Part shown: positions 9,069 to 17,932 of the stretch, piece by piece | How the letters are laid out: each line of letters opens with the position of its first letter | Position numbering within the stretch: position 1 is the stretch's first letter | Source: Opitutia bacterium | Lineage (GTDB): Bacteria; Verrucomicrobiota; Verrucomicrobiia; Opitutales; Opitutaceae | DNA: 64,000 nucleotides | Direction: 5' to 3' | NCBI GenBank assembly: GCA_016187925.1 | Contig: JACPIS010000024.1 | Location: 43,663 to 107,662, forward strand | Translations under genes and position numbers: made by a program | Notes under the pieces: model-generated | What the model saw: the letters and a program-made list of their open reading frames with translations, nothing else | Told to the model about the DNA's origin: nothing | The model's database searches: none

Positions 9069-10418
9069 ATGAACGAACTGCTCCACTCCGCCCTGACGCG
9101 CGCCACACGTTATCTGGAATCCCTGCCCGAGCGTCGCGTCGCGCCGACACCGGAGGCGCTTGCCGCGTTGAGCGGCTTTGAGCGTTCACTGCCGGACGAT
9201 CCGACCGATCCGGCCGCGGTGCTGGCGGAGCTCGACGAACTCGGCTCGCCTGCGACCGTCGCCTCGGCCGGCGGACGCTACTTCGGCTTTGTGGTCGGCG
9301 GCTCACTGCCGGTCACGACCGCCGCCAACTGGCTGGCGGCGGCGTGGGACCAGAACGTCGCCATGGACGTGCTTTCTCCGGTCGGCGTGCGGCTGGAGGA
9401 GGTCGCGTTGCAGTGGCTGGTCGACCTGCTCGGCCTGCCGGCGGGCGCAGGGGTGAGTTTCGTGAACGGTGCATCGCAGGCGAGTTTCACCGCGCTGGCC
9501 GCGGCGCGCCACGCGTTGCTCGCCCGGCAGGGTTGGAACGTGGAGGCGCGCGGACTCTACGGCGCGCCGGAGCTGAAGGTCGTGGTTTCCGACGAGACGC
9601 ACGTGACGGTGTTCAAGGCGCTCGCGCTGCTCGGGCTCGGCCGCGAGCGGCTGATCCGCGTGCCGGTGGACAACCAGGGTCGGATGCGCGTGGAGCAACT
9701 GCCGCCGCTCGACGGCATGACATTGGTCTGTGCGCAGGCCGGCAACGTGAACACCGGTTCGTTCGACGACTTCAAGGCGATCGCGGCCCGGACGCGGGCG
9801 GCGGGCGCTTGGCTGCACATCGACGGCGCGTTCGGCCTCTGGGCCGCGGCGGCGCCGGAGCGGCGGCAGCTCGTGGCCGGCGCCGGGCTGGCCGACTCGT
9901 GGGCGGTCGATGCGCACAAGTGGCTGAACACGCCCTACGACGCGGCGATGGCGTTCGTGCGCGACCCGGCGATGTTGCAGGCGGCGATGGCCTACCAAGC
10001 CGCCTACCTCAAGGCCGGCGACCGGCGCGAGCCCTACCACAACGGCCCGGAGCTCTCGCGCCGCGCGCGCGGCGTGGAGATCTGGGCGGCGTTGCGCTCG
10101 CTCGGCCGCTCGGGCGTGGCCGACCTCATCGAGCGGACGTGCCGCCACGCGGCGCGGTTCGCCGAGGGATTGCGCGCGGCAGGATTCACCGTGCTGAACG
10201 ACGTGGTGATCAACCAGGTGCTGGTCTCGTTCGGCGACGCCGAGCGGACGAAGCGCGTGATCGCGGCGATCCAGGCCGACGGGACGCTGTGGTGCGGCGG
10301 CACGGTCTGGCAGGGACACACCGCCATGCGCATCAGCGTCTCGTCGTGGGCCACGACGACGGACGACGTCGAGCGCAGTCTGGCGGCGATCATCCGGATC
10401 GCGCGGGCGACAACCTGA
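9069..10418 (+). CDS. PLP-dependent decarboxylase/aminotransferase (group II decarboxylase fold)
   Basis: 449 residues. It has the order of the pyridoxal-dependent decarboxylase family (DOPA/glutamate decarboxylase-like): ASAGGRYFGFVVGG, FVNGASQASFTALAAAR for the PLP phosphate, VVVSDETHVTVFKAL for ring stacking, HIDGAFGLW with the PLP-N1 Asp, and the Schiff-base Lys in SWAVDAHKWLNTPYD. The ending ISVSSWATTTDDVERSLAAI is also typical. The likely reaction is decarboxylation of an aromatic or other L-amino acid, but the substrate cannot be assigned. Members of this group are often loosely annotated as aspartate aminotransferase family. Confidence 0.85.
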   Translation: MNELLHSALTRATRYLESLPERRVAPTPEALAALSGFERSLPDDPTDPAAVLAELDELGSPATVASAGGRYFGFVVGGSLPVTTAANWLAAAWDQNVAMDVLSPVGVRLEEVALQWLVDLLGLPAGAGVSFVNGASQASFTALAAARHALLARQGWNVEARGLYGAPELKVVVSDETHVTVFKALALLGLGRERLIRVPVDNQGRMRVEQLPPLDGMTLVCAQAGNVNTGSFDDFKAIAARTRAAGAWLHIDGAFGLWAAAAPERRQLVAGAGLADSWAVDAHKWLNTPYDAAMAFVRDPAMLQAAMAYQAAYLKAGDRREPYHNGPELSRRARGVEIWAALRSLGRSGVADLIERTCRHAARFAEGLRAAGFTVLNDVVINQVLVSFGDAERTKRVIAAIQADGTLWCGGTVWQGHTAMRISVSSWATTTDDVERSLAAIIRIARATT

Positions 10419-10430
10419 GGGCGCCGCGAC

Positions 10431-11066
10431 TCAGGCGGCGGCCGGGCCGCCGGCCGTGAGCATGTTCAGCTGCTTTTGCATCGTCTCGGTGGCCGCGGGC
10501 GACATGCCGTGGGTCACCGGGATGGAGAGCGACTCCTGCAGAAACTCCTCCAACGACACCCAGCGTCCGGCGTGGTGGATGCGCTTGGTCCAGGCGCACA
10601 TCGTCACCATCTCCTCGCGGAGCCGGCGGAGTGTTTCGGTGGAATTCTTCAATTCCTCGAGCAGGCGGCGCTGCTCCAGCTCGGCCTCCTTCAAATGGGT
10701 GACATCCTCGGCGAGGCCGACGAACTGGACGACGCGGCCCGCGGCGTCGCGCACCGGCCGGCGGCGGCCGCGGATCCAGCGGACGGCGCCGTCGCCGCGC
10801 ACGATGCGGTATTCGAACTCCCGCGGAGTTTCCAGCGGCTGGGACATTTCCGCGCGCACGAACGCACGATCTTCGGGAAAGACAATCTCCAGCATGGCCT
10901 CGGCGTAGGTGCGCGGGCCGGAGAGCAGGACGGCGCGGTCGAGTCCGCAAATCCGCTCGAAGGCCGGGTTTACGTAGAGCATCTTCCGCCAGTCGGCCGT
11001 GGCCAGCCACACCACTTCGTGCAGATGGTCGAAGATGTCGTGGGCCTGTTGGAGGGTGATGCTCAT
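10431..11066 (-). CDS. PAS/PAC sensor protein without a recognisable kinase domain
   Basis: 211 residues. Residues about 10-130 form a PAS domain followed by a PAC motif (EFEYRIVRGDGAVRWIRGRRRPVRD, then VVQFVGLAEDVTHLK). A coiled coil follows (EAELEQRRLLEELKNSTETLRRLREE). The tail MCAWTKRIHHAGRWVSLEEFL...THGMSP is the conserved end found on PAS signalling proteins that otherwise carry histidine-kinase or cyclase modules. Here the protein stops after it, so it may act by protein-protein contacts or as a truncated sensor. No output domain is visible. It is convergent with the preceding PLP enzyme gene. Confidence 0.8.
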   Translation of the reverse strand: MSITLQQAHDIFDHLHEVVWLATADWRKMLYVNPAFERICGLDRAVLLSGPRTYAEAMLEIVFPEDRAFVRAEMSQPLETPREFEYRIVRGDGAVRWIRGRRRPVRDAAGRVVQFVGLAEDVTHLKEAELEQRRLLEELKNSTETLRRLREEMVTMCAWTKRIHHAGRWVSLEEFLQESLSIPVTHGMSPAATETMQKQLNMLTAGGPAAA

Positions 11067-11409
11067 GGGGTCGAGCGGCGACGAAAATGAGAGCCGGGAC
11101 GCGCCGGGATATTCCGGGGGAAGGGGAGGGATATTGCGCCACGGGGCAGGCCGGAGGGTGACGGAAAGCAGCGGGGCGGCGGCATGGATCGGGGGTTTGA
11201 TGGGGTTGATATCGGCGCAAAGCGAGAGGCTCTATCCTCGCCTTTCGGCTAGTCGGCGCAGCTAGCGCCCCCGCGGGATGGCGGCAAGGGCGGCTGGCCC
11301 AAGCATGCGGGCGCCTCGTCCAATCCTGCGGGTGATGCGGCCAGTCCGTCGGGATGAGGCGATAAAAAATCCTCGTCCCCGGGGCGTCGGGCGCTGAGAG
11401 TCGACAGGC
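11067..11409. other. Divergent intergenic region between the PAS gene and the mla operon
   Basis: 343 bases without a gene. It must carry the promoters of both the leftward PAS gene and the rightward mla-type operon. I see no confident -35/-10 pair, riboswitch or terminator. Confidence 0.4.
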
Positions 11410-12534
11410 ATGAGCGAAGTCACTCCCACCGCCCGGGCCGAGGCGGCCCTCGAGGGCGACGCCCTGGTCGTACAAGTGGGCGGGGAGTGGCGCATCACGG
11501 AGCACTGCCCCGGCTGGCTCGAACTTTTGCGCGACCACCGGCCGCGCCACATCCGGCTCGCCGCGCGCGAACTGGGTACCTGGGACAGCTCGCTGGCGTT
11601 GTTCGTGCACGAGGCCCGGACGTGGGCGGAGACGCACAGCGTGCCCTTTCAGACGGAAGGCCTGCCGGCGGGCCTGGAAAAACTCACTGCGTTGCTCGGC
11701 ACCAAGCCGGCCCGGCCCGGCACGCCGCACCGGGGGTTGCTCAACCTGCCGGCGGCGCTGGGCCTCGCCACGGTCGCGTTGTGGCGGGAACTGAAGGACA
11801 TCGCGTGGCTGGTGGGCGAGTGCGCATTCAGCGTCGGGCGGTTCTTCCGCGGGCAGGCGCAGTTCCGCTGGCAGGATTGCTTCGCCGAGATGCAGCAATG
11901 CGGCGCGATGGCACTGCCGATTGTCAGCCTGATCAGTTTCCTCGTCGGCGTCATCATGGCCTACCAGGGCGCCGTGCAGCTCCGGCAGTTCGGCGCCGAC
12001 ATCTATGTGGCGGACATGGTGGGGCTGTCGGTCGTGCGCGAGATGGGGCCGATGATGGCGGCCGTCGTGCTGGCCGGCCGTACCGGCGCGGCCTTTGCCG
12101 CCACGCTGGGCAACATGAAGGCCAACGAGGAGATCGACGCCCTCGAGACGCTCGGGGTCTCGCCGGTGGATTTTCTGGTGATGCCGCGCCTGACGGCCTT
12201 GCTGCTCATGATGCCGCTGCTCGCGCTCTATTCGAACTGCCTCGGCATCCTCGGCGGTCTGGTCATCTCGGCCGGCATTCTCGACATCCCGTCCAGTCTC
12301 TACTGGGCGGAGACGAAGACCATCATCGACCTGTCCGACCTCAGCACCGGCGTCATCAAGGCGGCGAGCTTCGGCGTGCTGATCGGCCTGTCCGGCTGCC
12401 TGCGCGGCATGCAGGCCGACCGCAGCGCCGCGGGCGTGGGCACGGCGGCGACCCGCGCCGTGGTGACCGGCATCCTGCTCATCATCGTGGCCGACTCGCT
12501 GTTTGCGGTGGCCTTCAACATCCTCGGCTGGTGA
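11410..12534 (+). CDS. mlaE: MlaE-type ABC permease with N-terminal STAS-like domain
   Basis: 374 residues. The first about 95 form a STAS-like domain (GGEWRITEHCPGW..., HIRLAARELGTWDSSLALFV), fused to the MlaE permease proper. The latter shows LISFLVGVIMAYQGAVQL, EMGPMMAAVVLAGRTGAAFAATLGNMKANEEIDALETLGV and the conserved VMPR motif, with about five membrane spans. MlaE is the inner-membrane permease for phospholipid transport between the two membranes. The fusion puts the usually separate STAS partner (MlaB role) in the same chain. It is first in a four-gene operon. Confidence 0.92.
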   Translation: MSEVTPTARAEAALEGDALVVQVGGEWRITEHCPGWLELLRDHRPRHIRLAARELGTWDSSLALFVHEARTWAETHSVPFQTEGLPAGLEKLTALLGTKPARPGTPHRGLLNLPAALGLATVALWRELKDIAWLVGECAFSVGRFFRGQAQFRWQDCFAEMQQCGAMALPIVSLISFLVGVIMAYQGAVQLRQFGADIYVADMVGLSVVREMGPMMAAVVLAGRTGAAFAATLGNMKANEEIDALETLGVSPVDFLVMPRLTALLLMMPLLALYSNCLGILGGLVISAGILDIPSSLYWAETKTIIDLSDLSTGVIKAASFGVLIGLSGCLRGMQADRSAAGVGTAATRAVVTGILLIIVADSLFAVAFNILGW

Positions 12535-12541
12535 ACCGCCC

Positions 12542-13345
12542 ATGAACCCGCCCGCCGCACCCAGTTCCGGCAGTTTCGCCATCGAGGTCGAGGGCCTCGA
12601 GTGCCGTTACGACGAGCGCGTCGTGCTGGAGAACGTCTCGTTCGCCGTGAAGCGCGGGGAGATTTTCTTCGTCATCGGCGGCAGCGGCTGCGGCAAAAGC
12701 ACGCTGCTGCGGCACCTCATCGGCCTGCGGCAGCCGGCGCGCGGCACCGTGAAGTATTTCGGGCGCGACTTCACCCACGCCCGCCCGGCCGAGCGCAAGG
12801 CGCTGCTCCGCACCTTCGGTGTGCTTTACCAGAGCGGCGCGCTCTGGAGCTCGATGACGTTGCGCGAAAACGTCGCGCTGCCGCTCGAACTCTACACCGG
12901 GCTGTCACACAAGGAGCGCGACGAGATCGTGGCCTTGAAGCTCGCCCAGGTCGGCCTGGCCGGCTACGAGGAATATTTCCCGGCGGAGCTGAGCGGCGGC
13001 ATGAAGAAACGCGCCGGCCTCGCCCGGGCCCTGGCGCTCGATCCGGCGGTCGTGTTCTTCGACGAACCGTCGGCCGGCCTCGACCCCATCACCTCGCTCA
13101 AGCTCGACGAGCTGGTGAAGCAGATCCGCGACACGCTCGGCACCACCATCGTCATCGTCTCGCACGAGCTCGCCAGCATCTTCGACATCGCCGACCGCGT
13201 GGTCATGCTCGACCGCACGGCGCGCGGCGTCATTGCCGAGGGCGACCCCCGCACCCTGCGCGACCGGAGCGAGGATTCGCGCGTCCGGGAGTTTTTGAAT
13301 AGACGCGAGGAGACGGTTGGAGCAGAAGGAGGAGCTACCGCGTGA
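12542..13345 (+). CDS. mlaF: MlaF-type ABC transporter ATPase
   Basis: 267 residues from the ATG at 12542, eight bases after the mlaE stop. It has Walker A GGSGCGKST, Q-loop LYQSGALWSSMT (the SGALF/W signature of the MlaF subfamily), ABC signature LSGGMKKRAGLARAL, Walker B VVFFDEPSAGLDP, and a switch His in IVIVSHEL. It powers MlaE-driven phospholipid transport in the cytoplasm. The 3' end overlaps the mlaD start (GTGA), which indicates translational coupling. Confidence 0.95.
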   Translation: MNPPAAPSSGSFAIEVEGLECRYDERVVLENVSFAVKRGEIFFVIGGSGCGKSTLLRHLIGLRQPARGTVKYFGRDFTHARPAERKALLRTFGVLYQSGALWSSMTLRENVALPLELYTGLSHKERDEIVALKLAQVGLAGYEEYFPAELSGGMKKRAGLARALALDPAVVFFDEPSAGLDPITSLKLDELVKQIRDTLGTTIVIVSHELASIFDIADRVVMLDRTARGVIAEGDPRTLRDRSEDSRVREFLNRREETVGAEGGATA

Positions 13346-14337
13346 AAACCAAACTCAGCCCCGCTGCCGTCGGCATGTTCATCCTGGGTGCGCTGCTGCT
13401 CGCCGTGGTGGGCTTTCTGTCCTTCGGCGGCACGAACGTCTTTTCCAAGCCCGCGCGCTTCATGGTCTATTTCGGCGAGTCGGTGAGCGGCCTCGATCCC
13501 GGCGCGCCGGTCAAGGTCAACGGCGTCCGCATGGGCCGCGTCGCCGCCATCACGGTCCAATACGACGCCGTCACCAAGCAGGCGCTCGTCCAGACCATCT
13601 GCGAGATCGACCGCAATGTCCTTACCGACAATGCCGGCCGCCAGATCGACCTGACCAACCCGGGCGAGCTGCAGAGCCTGATCGACCGCGGCTTCCGCGC
13701 GCGGCTCAACCTCACCGGCATCACCGGCCTGCTGTTCGTCGAGCTGGATTTCGAGGATCCCCGCCAATACCCCGCCGACCCGCACCACATGGTCGACCTC
13801 TACCCGGTGGTGCCCGCCATCCCGTCGCCCATCTCCGAGGTGCAGCAAAGCATCATCGAGATCGTGGCCAACGTGAAGAAGGTGGACTTCGCCGGCCTGA
13901 GCAAGGAACTCAAGACTCTGCTCGCCTCCACCAACCAGAAGGTCAACGACCTCGACGTGAAAGCGCTGAGCGACCGGGTCGGCCGCGCCGCCGATGCCGT
14001 GCAAGCCTTCGTCGGCTCGCCCGAAGCCAAGCAGGCCTTCGTCAATCTCAACGCCGCCATCGCCGACACCCGTGCCGTGCTCGCCAAGATCGATGCGCAG
14101 GCCGGCCCGGCCGGGGACGAGTTGAAGAAGACCCTCGCCGAGGCGCAGACCGCCCTCAAGTCGCTCACGAGCGCGGCCGACACGACCCGGCAGTTCGTGC
14201 AGGCGCAAAGCGGAGTGGGCGAGGAGGCCACGCACGCGCTGCAGCAGATCGGCGAGGCGGCCGACGCCCTGCAGCGGCTGGCCGATTTCCTTGAGCACAA
14301 TCCCAACGCCTTGGTCGTGGGCCGAAAGAAACCCTGA
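13342..14337 (+). CDS. mlaD: MlaD/MCE-domain substrate-binding protein
   Basis: 331 residues from a GTG at 13342 that overlaps the mlaF stop; AAGGAGGAG lies seven bases upstream and decides this start. One N-terminal membrane helix (GMFILGALLLAVVGFLSFGG) is followed by the MCE domain (FMVYFGESVSGLDPGAPVKVNGVRMGRV). The C-terminal part is long and helical (VQQSIIEIVANVKKVDFAGL, repeated AQTALKSL-type helices), as in MCE proteins that form periplasmic rings or tunnels. It is anchored in the inner membrane and binds lipid. Confidence 0.93.
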   Translation: MKTKLSPAAVGMFILGALLLAVVGFLSFGGTNVFSKPARFMVYFGESVSGLDPGAPVKVNGVRMGRVAAITVQYDAVTKQALVQTICEIDRNVLTDNAGRQIDLTNPGELQSLIDRGFRARLNLTGITGLLFVELDFEDPRQYPADPHHMVDLYPVVPAIPSPISEVQQSIIEIVANVKKVDFAGLSKELKTLLASTNQKVNDLDVKALSDRVGRAADAVQAFVGSPEAKQAFVNLNAAIADTRAVLAKIDAQAGPAGDELKKTLAEAQTALKSLTSAADTTRQFVQAQSGVGEEATHALQQIGEAADALQRLADFLEHNPNALVVGRKKP

Positions 14338-14377
14338 GCCGCCGCTGGTGACCTGCGCCCGCAAAACCGCCCTGCCC

Positions 14378-14941
14378 ATGAAAACCACTCCGGGAAACCT
14401 TCTCCGCTCCCTGTCTTCCGTGCTCGGTCTGCTGGCGCTGGCCGGTTGTTCACTGCCCATCGAGCCCGCGCAGCCCGACACGACCCGGCATTTCACGCTG
14501 AGCAGTCCGGTCGCAGGCGCTCCGTCCGGCAGCCTCAAGGTCCTCCCGGTGCGCCTCGCCGGGCACCTGCAGACGCGCGACCTCGCCGTGCGCGTGGCGG
14601 AGAACGAAGTCGTTTATCTCGAGGACGCGCGCTGGGCCGAGTCGCCGGCGGACGGCATCACCGCACTGCTGCGCACCCGGCTGGCCGGCGTGGCCGCCGA
14701 GGGCGTCGTCAGTGTGCAGGTGCAACGCTGCGAGCCCGTGCGCTCCGAGGGCAACCGCGTCGAGCTCAACGCCACGTACACTTTCCAGCCGGCGGGCGGT
14801 GGCGCGGCCCGCTCGGGCGTGTTTACCGCGGCGCCGCGGACGTGGGACGGCAAGAAATACGGCGTGCTCGTGGGCTTGCTGCGCGACGAGGTCAACGAGC
14901 TGGGCGACGCCATCGCCGCGGCCGTGACGGAGAAGAAGTAG
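14378..14941 (+). CDS. ABC-type transport auxiliary lipoprotein (PqiC/DUF330-like)
   Basis: 187 residues from the ATG at 14378. It begins with a lipoprotein signal peptide ending in the lipobox LALAGC. The mature part (FTLSSPV..., LKVLPVRLAGHLQTRDLAVRVAENEVVYLEDARWAESP) matches the plan of PqiC-like auxiliary lipoproteins, which pair with MCE-type transporters. It lies 40 bases after mlaD and ends the operon. It probably sits on the outer membrane and joins the periplasmic MCE tunnel to it. The ligand is inferred from the neighbours. Confidence 0.82.
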   Translation: MKTTPGNLLRSLSSVLGLLALAGCSLPIEPAQPDTTRHFTLSSPVAGAPSGSLKVLPVRLAGHLQTRDLAVRVAENEVVYLEDARWAESPADGITALLRTRLAGVAAEGVVSVQVQRCEPVRSEGNRVELNATYTFQPAGGGAARSGVFTAAPRTWDGKKYGVLVGLLRDEVNELGDAIAAAVTEKK

Positions 14942-15119
14942 GCGCAGCGCCGGCGTGTGACCGCACCGCATGTCTGGAGCCGCGGCGCCCTCGCCGCGGA
15001 CATTTCGCCCGGTTGGCCGCGTTACGCGCCGATGGCGGCACGTCTGCATGGGGTGAAGAAGAAATCGCCTGCGCCGGCCGGTGACGCAAATTCCAGTTGC
15101 GGGCGGGGAGCGGTTCGCC

Positions 15120-15467
15120 ATGTTCCCGGCAGGCGGATATGAACTACGATCTCACCGGAGCATGAAAGGCGGCTACTCAGTGATGCGCTTCAGCCTGCAG
15201 CGCACGCCGGACGGCGCGCTGACCCAGCAGGTCCAGCGGTGCGGGGATTTCCAGTCGGTCGAGCGGGCGTTCGACACCGCGCGGATGGAAGCCATCCGCG
15301 AGTGGTATGAGGCCTGCGAGAACGAAGCCGCCGAAACCCCGGCCGTGCGCCAGATCCAGATCAAGGACACGGAGTGGGGCTACGAACTGAAGCGCGAGCA
15401 CCTCGTGGTGACGCGCTACTGGGTGCACGACGGCAGCCCGGCGGAGTTGCCGGGGCTGGCGGGCTGA
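15120..15467 (+). CDS. Hypothetical small protein
   Basis: 115 residues if it starts at the ATG 15120 (GGGAG about nine bases upstream). Other in-frame starts are the GTG at 15081 and the ATG at 15162. It is soluble, has no signal peptide and is rich in charged residues (VERAFDTARMEAIREWYEACENEA), followed by strand-like WGYELKREHLVVTRYWV. I recognise no family. It is convergent with the MarR/GNAT gene, with 13 bases between the stops. Confidence 0.55.
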   Translation: MFPAGGYELRSHRSMKGGYSVMRFSLQRTPDGALTQQVQRCGDFQSVERAFDTARMEAIREWYEACENEAAETPAVRQIQIKDTEWGYELKREHLVVTRYWVHDGSPAELPGLAG

Positions 15468-15480
15468 GGTGGCGGGGCGC

Positions 15481-16425
15481 TCAGTCGAGCGCGAGTACCC
15501 AGGTTTCCCCGACCAGATCGTGCCCGAAGCTGTGGTGTTTTTCGGAACGGGTGAGTTTGAAACCGGCCTTTTCGTAGATGCGGCGCGCGGCGTGCAGCAC
15601 GCTGTTGGTCCAGAGAACGATTTTCCGGTAACCGGCGGCGCGGGCAAAGGCGATGCACTCGTCGACCAGCTTCCGGCCGACCCCGTGGCCACGGGCGCTC
15701 GGCTCGACCAGCAATAGCCGGAGTTTGGCGACCGAGTCCGACTGACGGACGAGGAAAATGCAGCCGACAGGATGGCCGTCGAGTTCGGCGATCCAGCAGC
15801 GCTCGCGCGCCTCGTCGTGCTTTTCCCCGAAGTCGGCGACGATGCGGGCGACAAGCGCCTCGAACCGTTCGTCCCAACCGTATTCCTGCGCATAGAGTGC
15901 GCCATGGCGTTGCACGACCCAGCCGAGATCACCGGCCCGCGGGGCACGCAAAACCGGTTCGGCGGAACGTTCGGCGGGTGCGCTGAGCATGTGGCGGACG
16001 CCCTGCATAAGACCGACCAAGTGTTCCTGTTCGCCAGGCGGCAAATGGGTGAGGAGACCGTTGATTTGCGTGGAAGAGCGCGCATTCAGGCCGGCGAAAA
16101 CCTTGCGCCCGTGCGCGGTGAGGCCGAGATGGGTCTGGCGTCCGTCCTGTTCGGAGCGAGTCCGGGTGATGAGCCGCTTCCGGGCGAAGCGCGCCAGCAT
16201 CCGGCTGAGATAGCCGGCGTCGAGGTCCAGTTCGCGCTGCACGTCGGTTGCGGTGAGTTCCGGACGGTGGGCCAGTTCGTAGAGCACGCGCACCTCGGTG
16301 AGGGAGAAGGGGCTGTCGAGCAGGCCGTCGTGGAGCACGCCGATTTTTCGGGTGTAGAAACGGTTGAAGTGGCGGACCGCATCGACGGCCTTTGCCGGGG
16401 CGGGAGCGAGGACAACGGGAGGCAT
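15481..16425 (-). CDS. Bifunctional MarR-type regulator/GNAT acetyltransferase
   Basis: 314 residues. Residues about 10-150 are a winged-helix MarR domain (FSLTEVRVLYELAHRPELTATDV, then the wing RTRSEQDGRQTHLGLT). Residues about 160-314 are a GNAT N-acetyltransferase: acetyl-CoA loop VEPSARGHGVGRKLVDECI and the later ARRIYEKAGFKLT. This two-domain fusion is a known family. A near-perfect palindrome just upstream of the start (16441-16467) is the likely autoregulatory operator. The acetyl acceptor is unknown. Confidence 0.92.
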   Translation of the reverse strand: MPPVVLAPAPAKAVDAVRHFNRFYTRKIGVLHDGLLDSPFSLTEVRVLYELAHRPELTATDVQRELDLDAGYLSRMLARFARKRLITRTRSEQDGRQTHLGLTAHGRKVFAGLNARSSTQINGLLTHLPPGEQEHLVGLMQGVRHMLSAPAERSAEPVLRAPRAGDLGWVVQRHGALYAQEYGWDERFEALVARIVADFGEKHDEARERCWIAELDGHPVGCIFLVRQSDSVAKLRLLLVEPSARGHGVGRKLVDECIAFARAAGYRKIVLWTNSVLHAARRIYEKAGFKLTRSEKHHSFGHDLVGETWVLALD

Positions 16426-16440
16426 GAAGCGGAACGAAGC

Positions 16441-16467
16441 CAGATAATTGACTTAGTCAAGTATCTG
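16441..16467. promoter_or_regulatory. Operator-like 27-bp palindrome upstream of the MarR/GNAT gene
   Basis: Twelve-base arms (CAGATA, one mismatched base, TTGAC; mirrored as GTCAA, mismatch, TATCTG) around a central TTA. It lies 15 to 42 bases before the start codon at 16425. It has the size and symmetry expected for a MarR dimer site and probably overlaps the promoter. Confidence 0.75.
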
Positions 16468-16534
16468 CATCGTCCCGCCCGGAAACCTCCGTGCCGCCGC
16501 AGGCTTGGAAAAATGAAGAACAAGCCGCGCGCGC

Positions 16535-17758
16535 TTACTTCAGCGCGGCGGCGATGCGGGTGAGGGCGGTCTCGACGTTTGCGCGGGAGTTGAAGGCGCT
16601 GATGCGCACATGGCCCTCGCCGCACCGGCCGAAGCCGGCGCCGGGCGTGGTGACGACCTGGGCCTGGTTCAGCAGCAGGTCGAAGAACTCCCAGGAGTCG
16701 CGCTGCACGTTGACCCAGATGTAGGGGGCGTTGTCGCCGCCGATGCAGTTGAAGCCGAGCTTGGTCAGCGCTTCGCGGATGAGCTTGGCGTTGCCGAGGT
16801 AGTAGTCGGTGAGCGCGCGGGTCTGCTGCTTGCCGGCGTCGGAGTAGATGGCGGCGGCGGCGCGCTGCACGGGGTAGGAGACGCCGTTGGACTTGGTGGT
16901 GTGGCGGCGGTTCCACAGGGCGTGCAGCGCGTGCGGCTGGCCGGCCTGGTCGTAGCCCATGAGAGTCTTCGGGATGACGGTGAACGCGCAGCGCACGCCG
17001 GTGAAGCCGGCGGTCTTGGAGAAGCTGCGGAACTCGATGGCGCAGTCGCGCGCGCCGGGGATCTCGTAGATCGAGCGCGGGATGGCGGGGTCGCGCACGA
17101 AGGCCTCGTAGGCGGCGTCGAAGAGGATGACGGCCTGGTGCTGCTTCGCGTAGTCGACCCAGGCGGTGAGCTGCGCGCGGGTGGCGACGGCGCCGGTCGG
17201 GTTGTTGGGGAAGCAGAGATAGATCAGGTCAACGGGGCCGGCCGGCGGCGCGGGCACGTAGCCGTTGGCGGCGTTGGACTCGAGGTAAACGAGGCCCTCG
17301 TAGCGGCCGTCGCGGTTGCCGCCGGTGCGGCCGGCCATGACGTTGGTGTCGACGTAGGCGGGATAGACGGGGTCGGGGATGGCGACGCGGATGTCCTTGG
17401 CGAAAATCTCCTCGAGCTGGCCGAGGTCGCACTTCGAGCCGTCGCTGACGAAAATCTCGTCCGGCTCGACCTGCGCGCCGCGGGCTTGGAAGTCGTGCTG
17501 CGCGATGGCCTCGCGCAGGAAGGCGTAGCCCTGCTCCGGGCCGTAGCCGCGGAAGGTCTCGCGGCGGCCGAGTTCGTCAGTGGCGGCGTGGAGGGCGTCG
17601 CGGCAGACCTGCGGAAGGGGTTCGGTGACATCGCCGATGCCGAGGCGGATGACGGGCCGGTCGGGATGCGCGGCGACGAAGGCGCTGACGCGGCGCGCGA
17701 TGTCGGCGAACAGGTAGGAGGCCTTCAGCTTGGTGTAGTTTTCGTTGATGCGGATCAT
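16535..17758 (-). CDS. dapL: LL-diaminopimelate aminotransferase
   Basis: 407 residues, the usual length. It converts tetrahydrodipicolinate directly to LL-diaminopimelate, the shortcut lysine/peptidoglycan route used by chlamydiae, verrucomicrobia, cyanobacteria and plants. Class I aminotransferase landmarks are present: [61 protein letters not shown], the PLP Lys in [21 protein letters not shown], and [15 protein letters not shown]. The start at 17758 lies about 175 bases from the divergent panC. It is cytoplasmic, with full catalytic motifs. Confidence 0.95.
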   Translation of the reverse strand: MIRINENYTKLKASYLFADIARRVSAFVAAHPDRPVIRLGIGDVTEPLPQVCRDALHAATDELGRRETFRGYGPEQGYAFLREAIAQHDFQARGAQVEPDEIFVSDGSKCDLGQLEEIFAKDIRVAIPDPVYPAYVDTNVMAGRTGGNRDGRYEGLVYLESNAANGYVPAPPAGPVDLIYLCFPNNPTGAVATRAQLTAWVDYAKQHQAVILFDAAYEAFVRDPAIPRSIYEIPGARDCAIEFRSFSKTAGFTGVRCAFTVIPKTLMGYDQAGQPHALHALWNRRHTTKSNGVSYPVQRAAAAIYSDAGKQQTRALTDYYLGNAKLIREALTKLGFNCIGGDNAPYIWVNVQRDSWEFFDLLLNQAQVVTTPGAGFGRCGEGHVRISAFNSRANVETALTRIAAALK

Positions 17759-17932
17759 GGCTCGGCGGGAAAGAGTAAGGAGGTGGGTGGTCGGGTCCGT
17801 CTTCGCCTGGCGGGTTTCGGCGCGACTCGCTGCGGCGGAGGGCGAGAGGCTGGCCGGCCGTAGCCTGGGCGAAGGTCGGAGGAGAGGCTTGATAAAGGGA
17901 GGGGCATTGGGTTATTCAAGCCCGTTCCCTGT

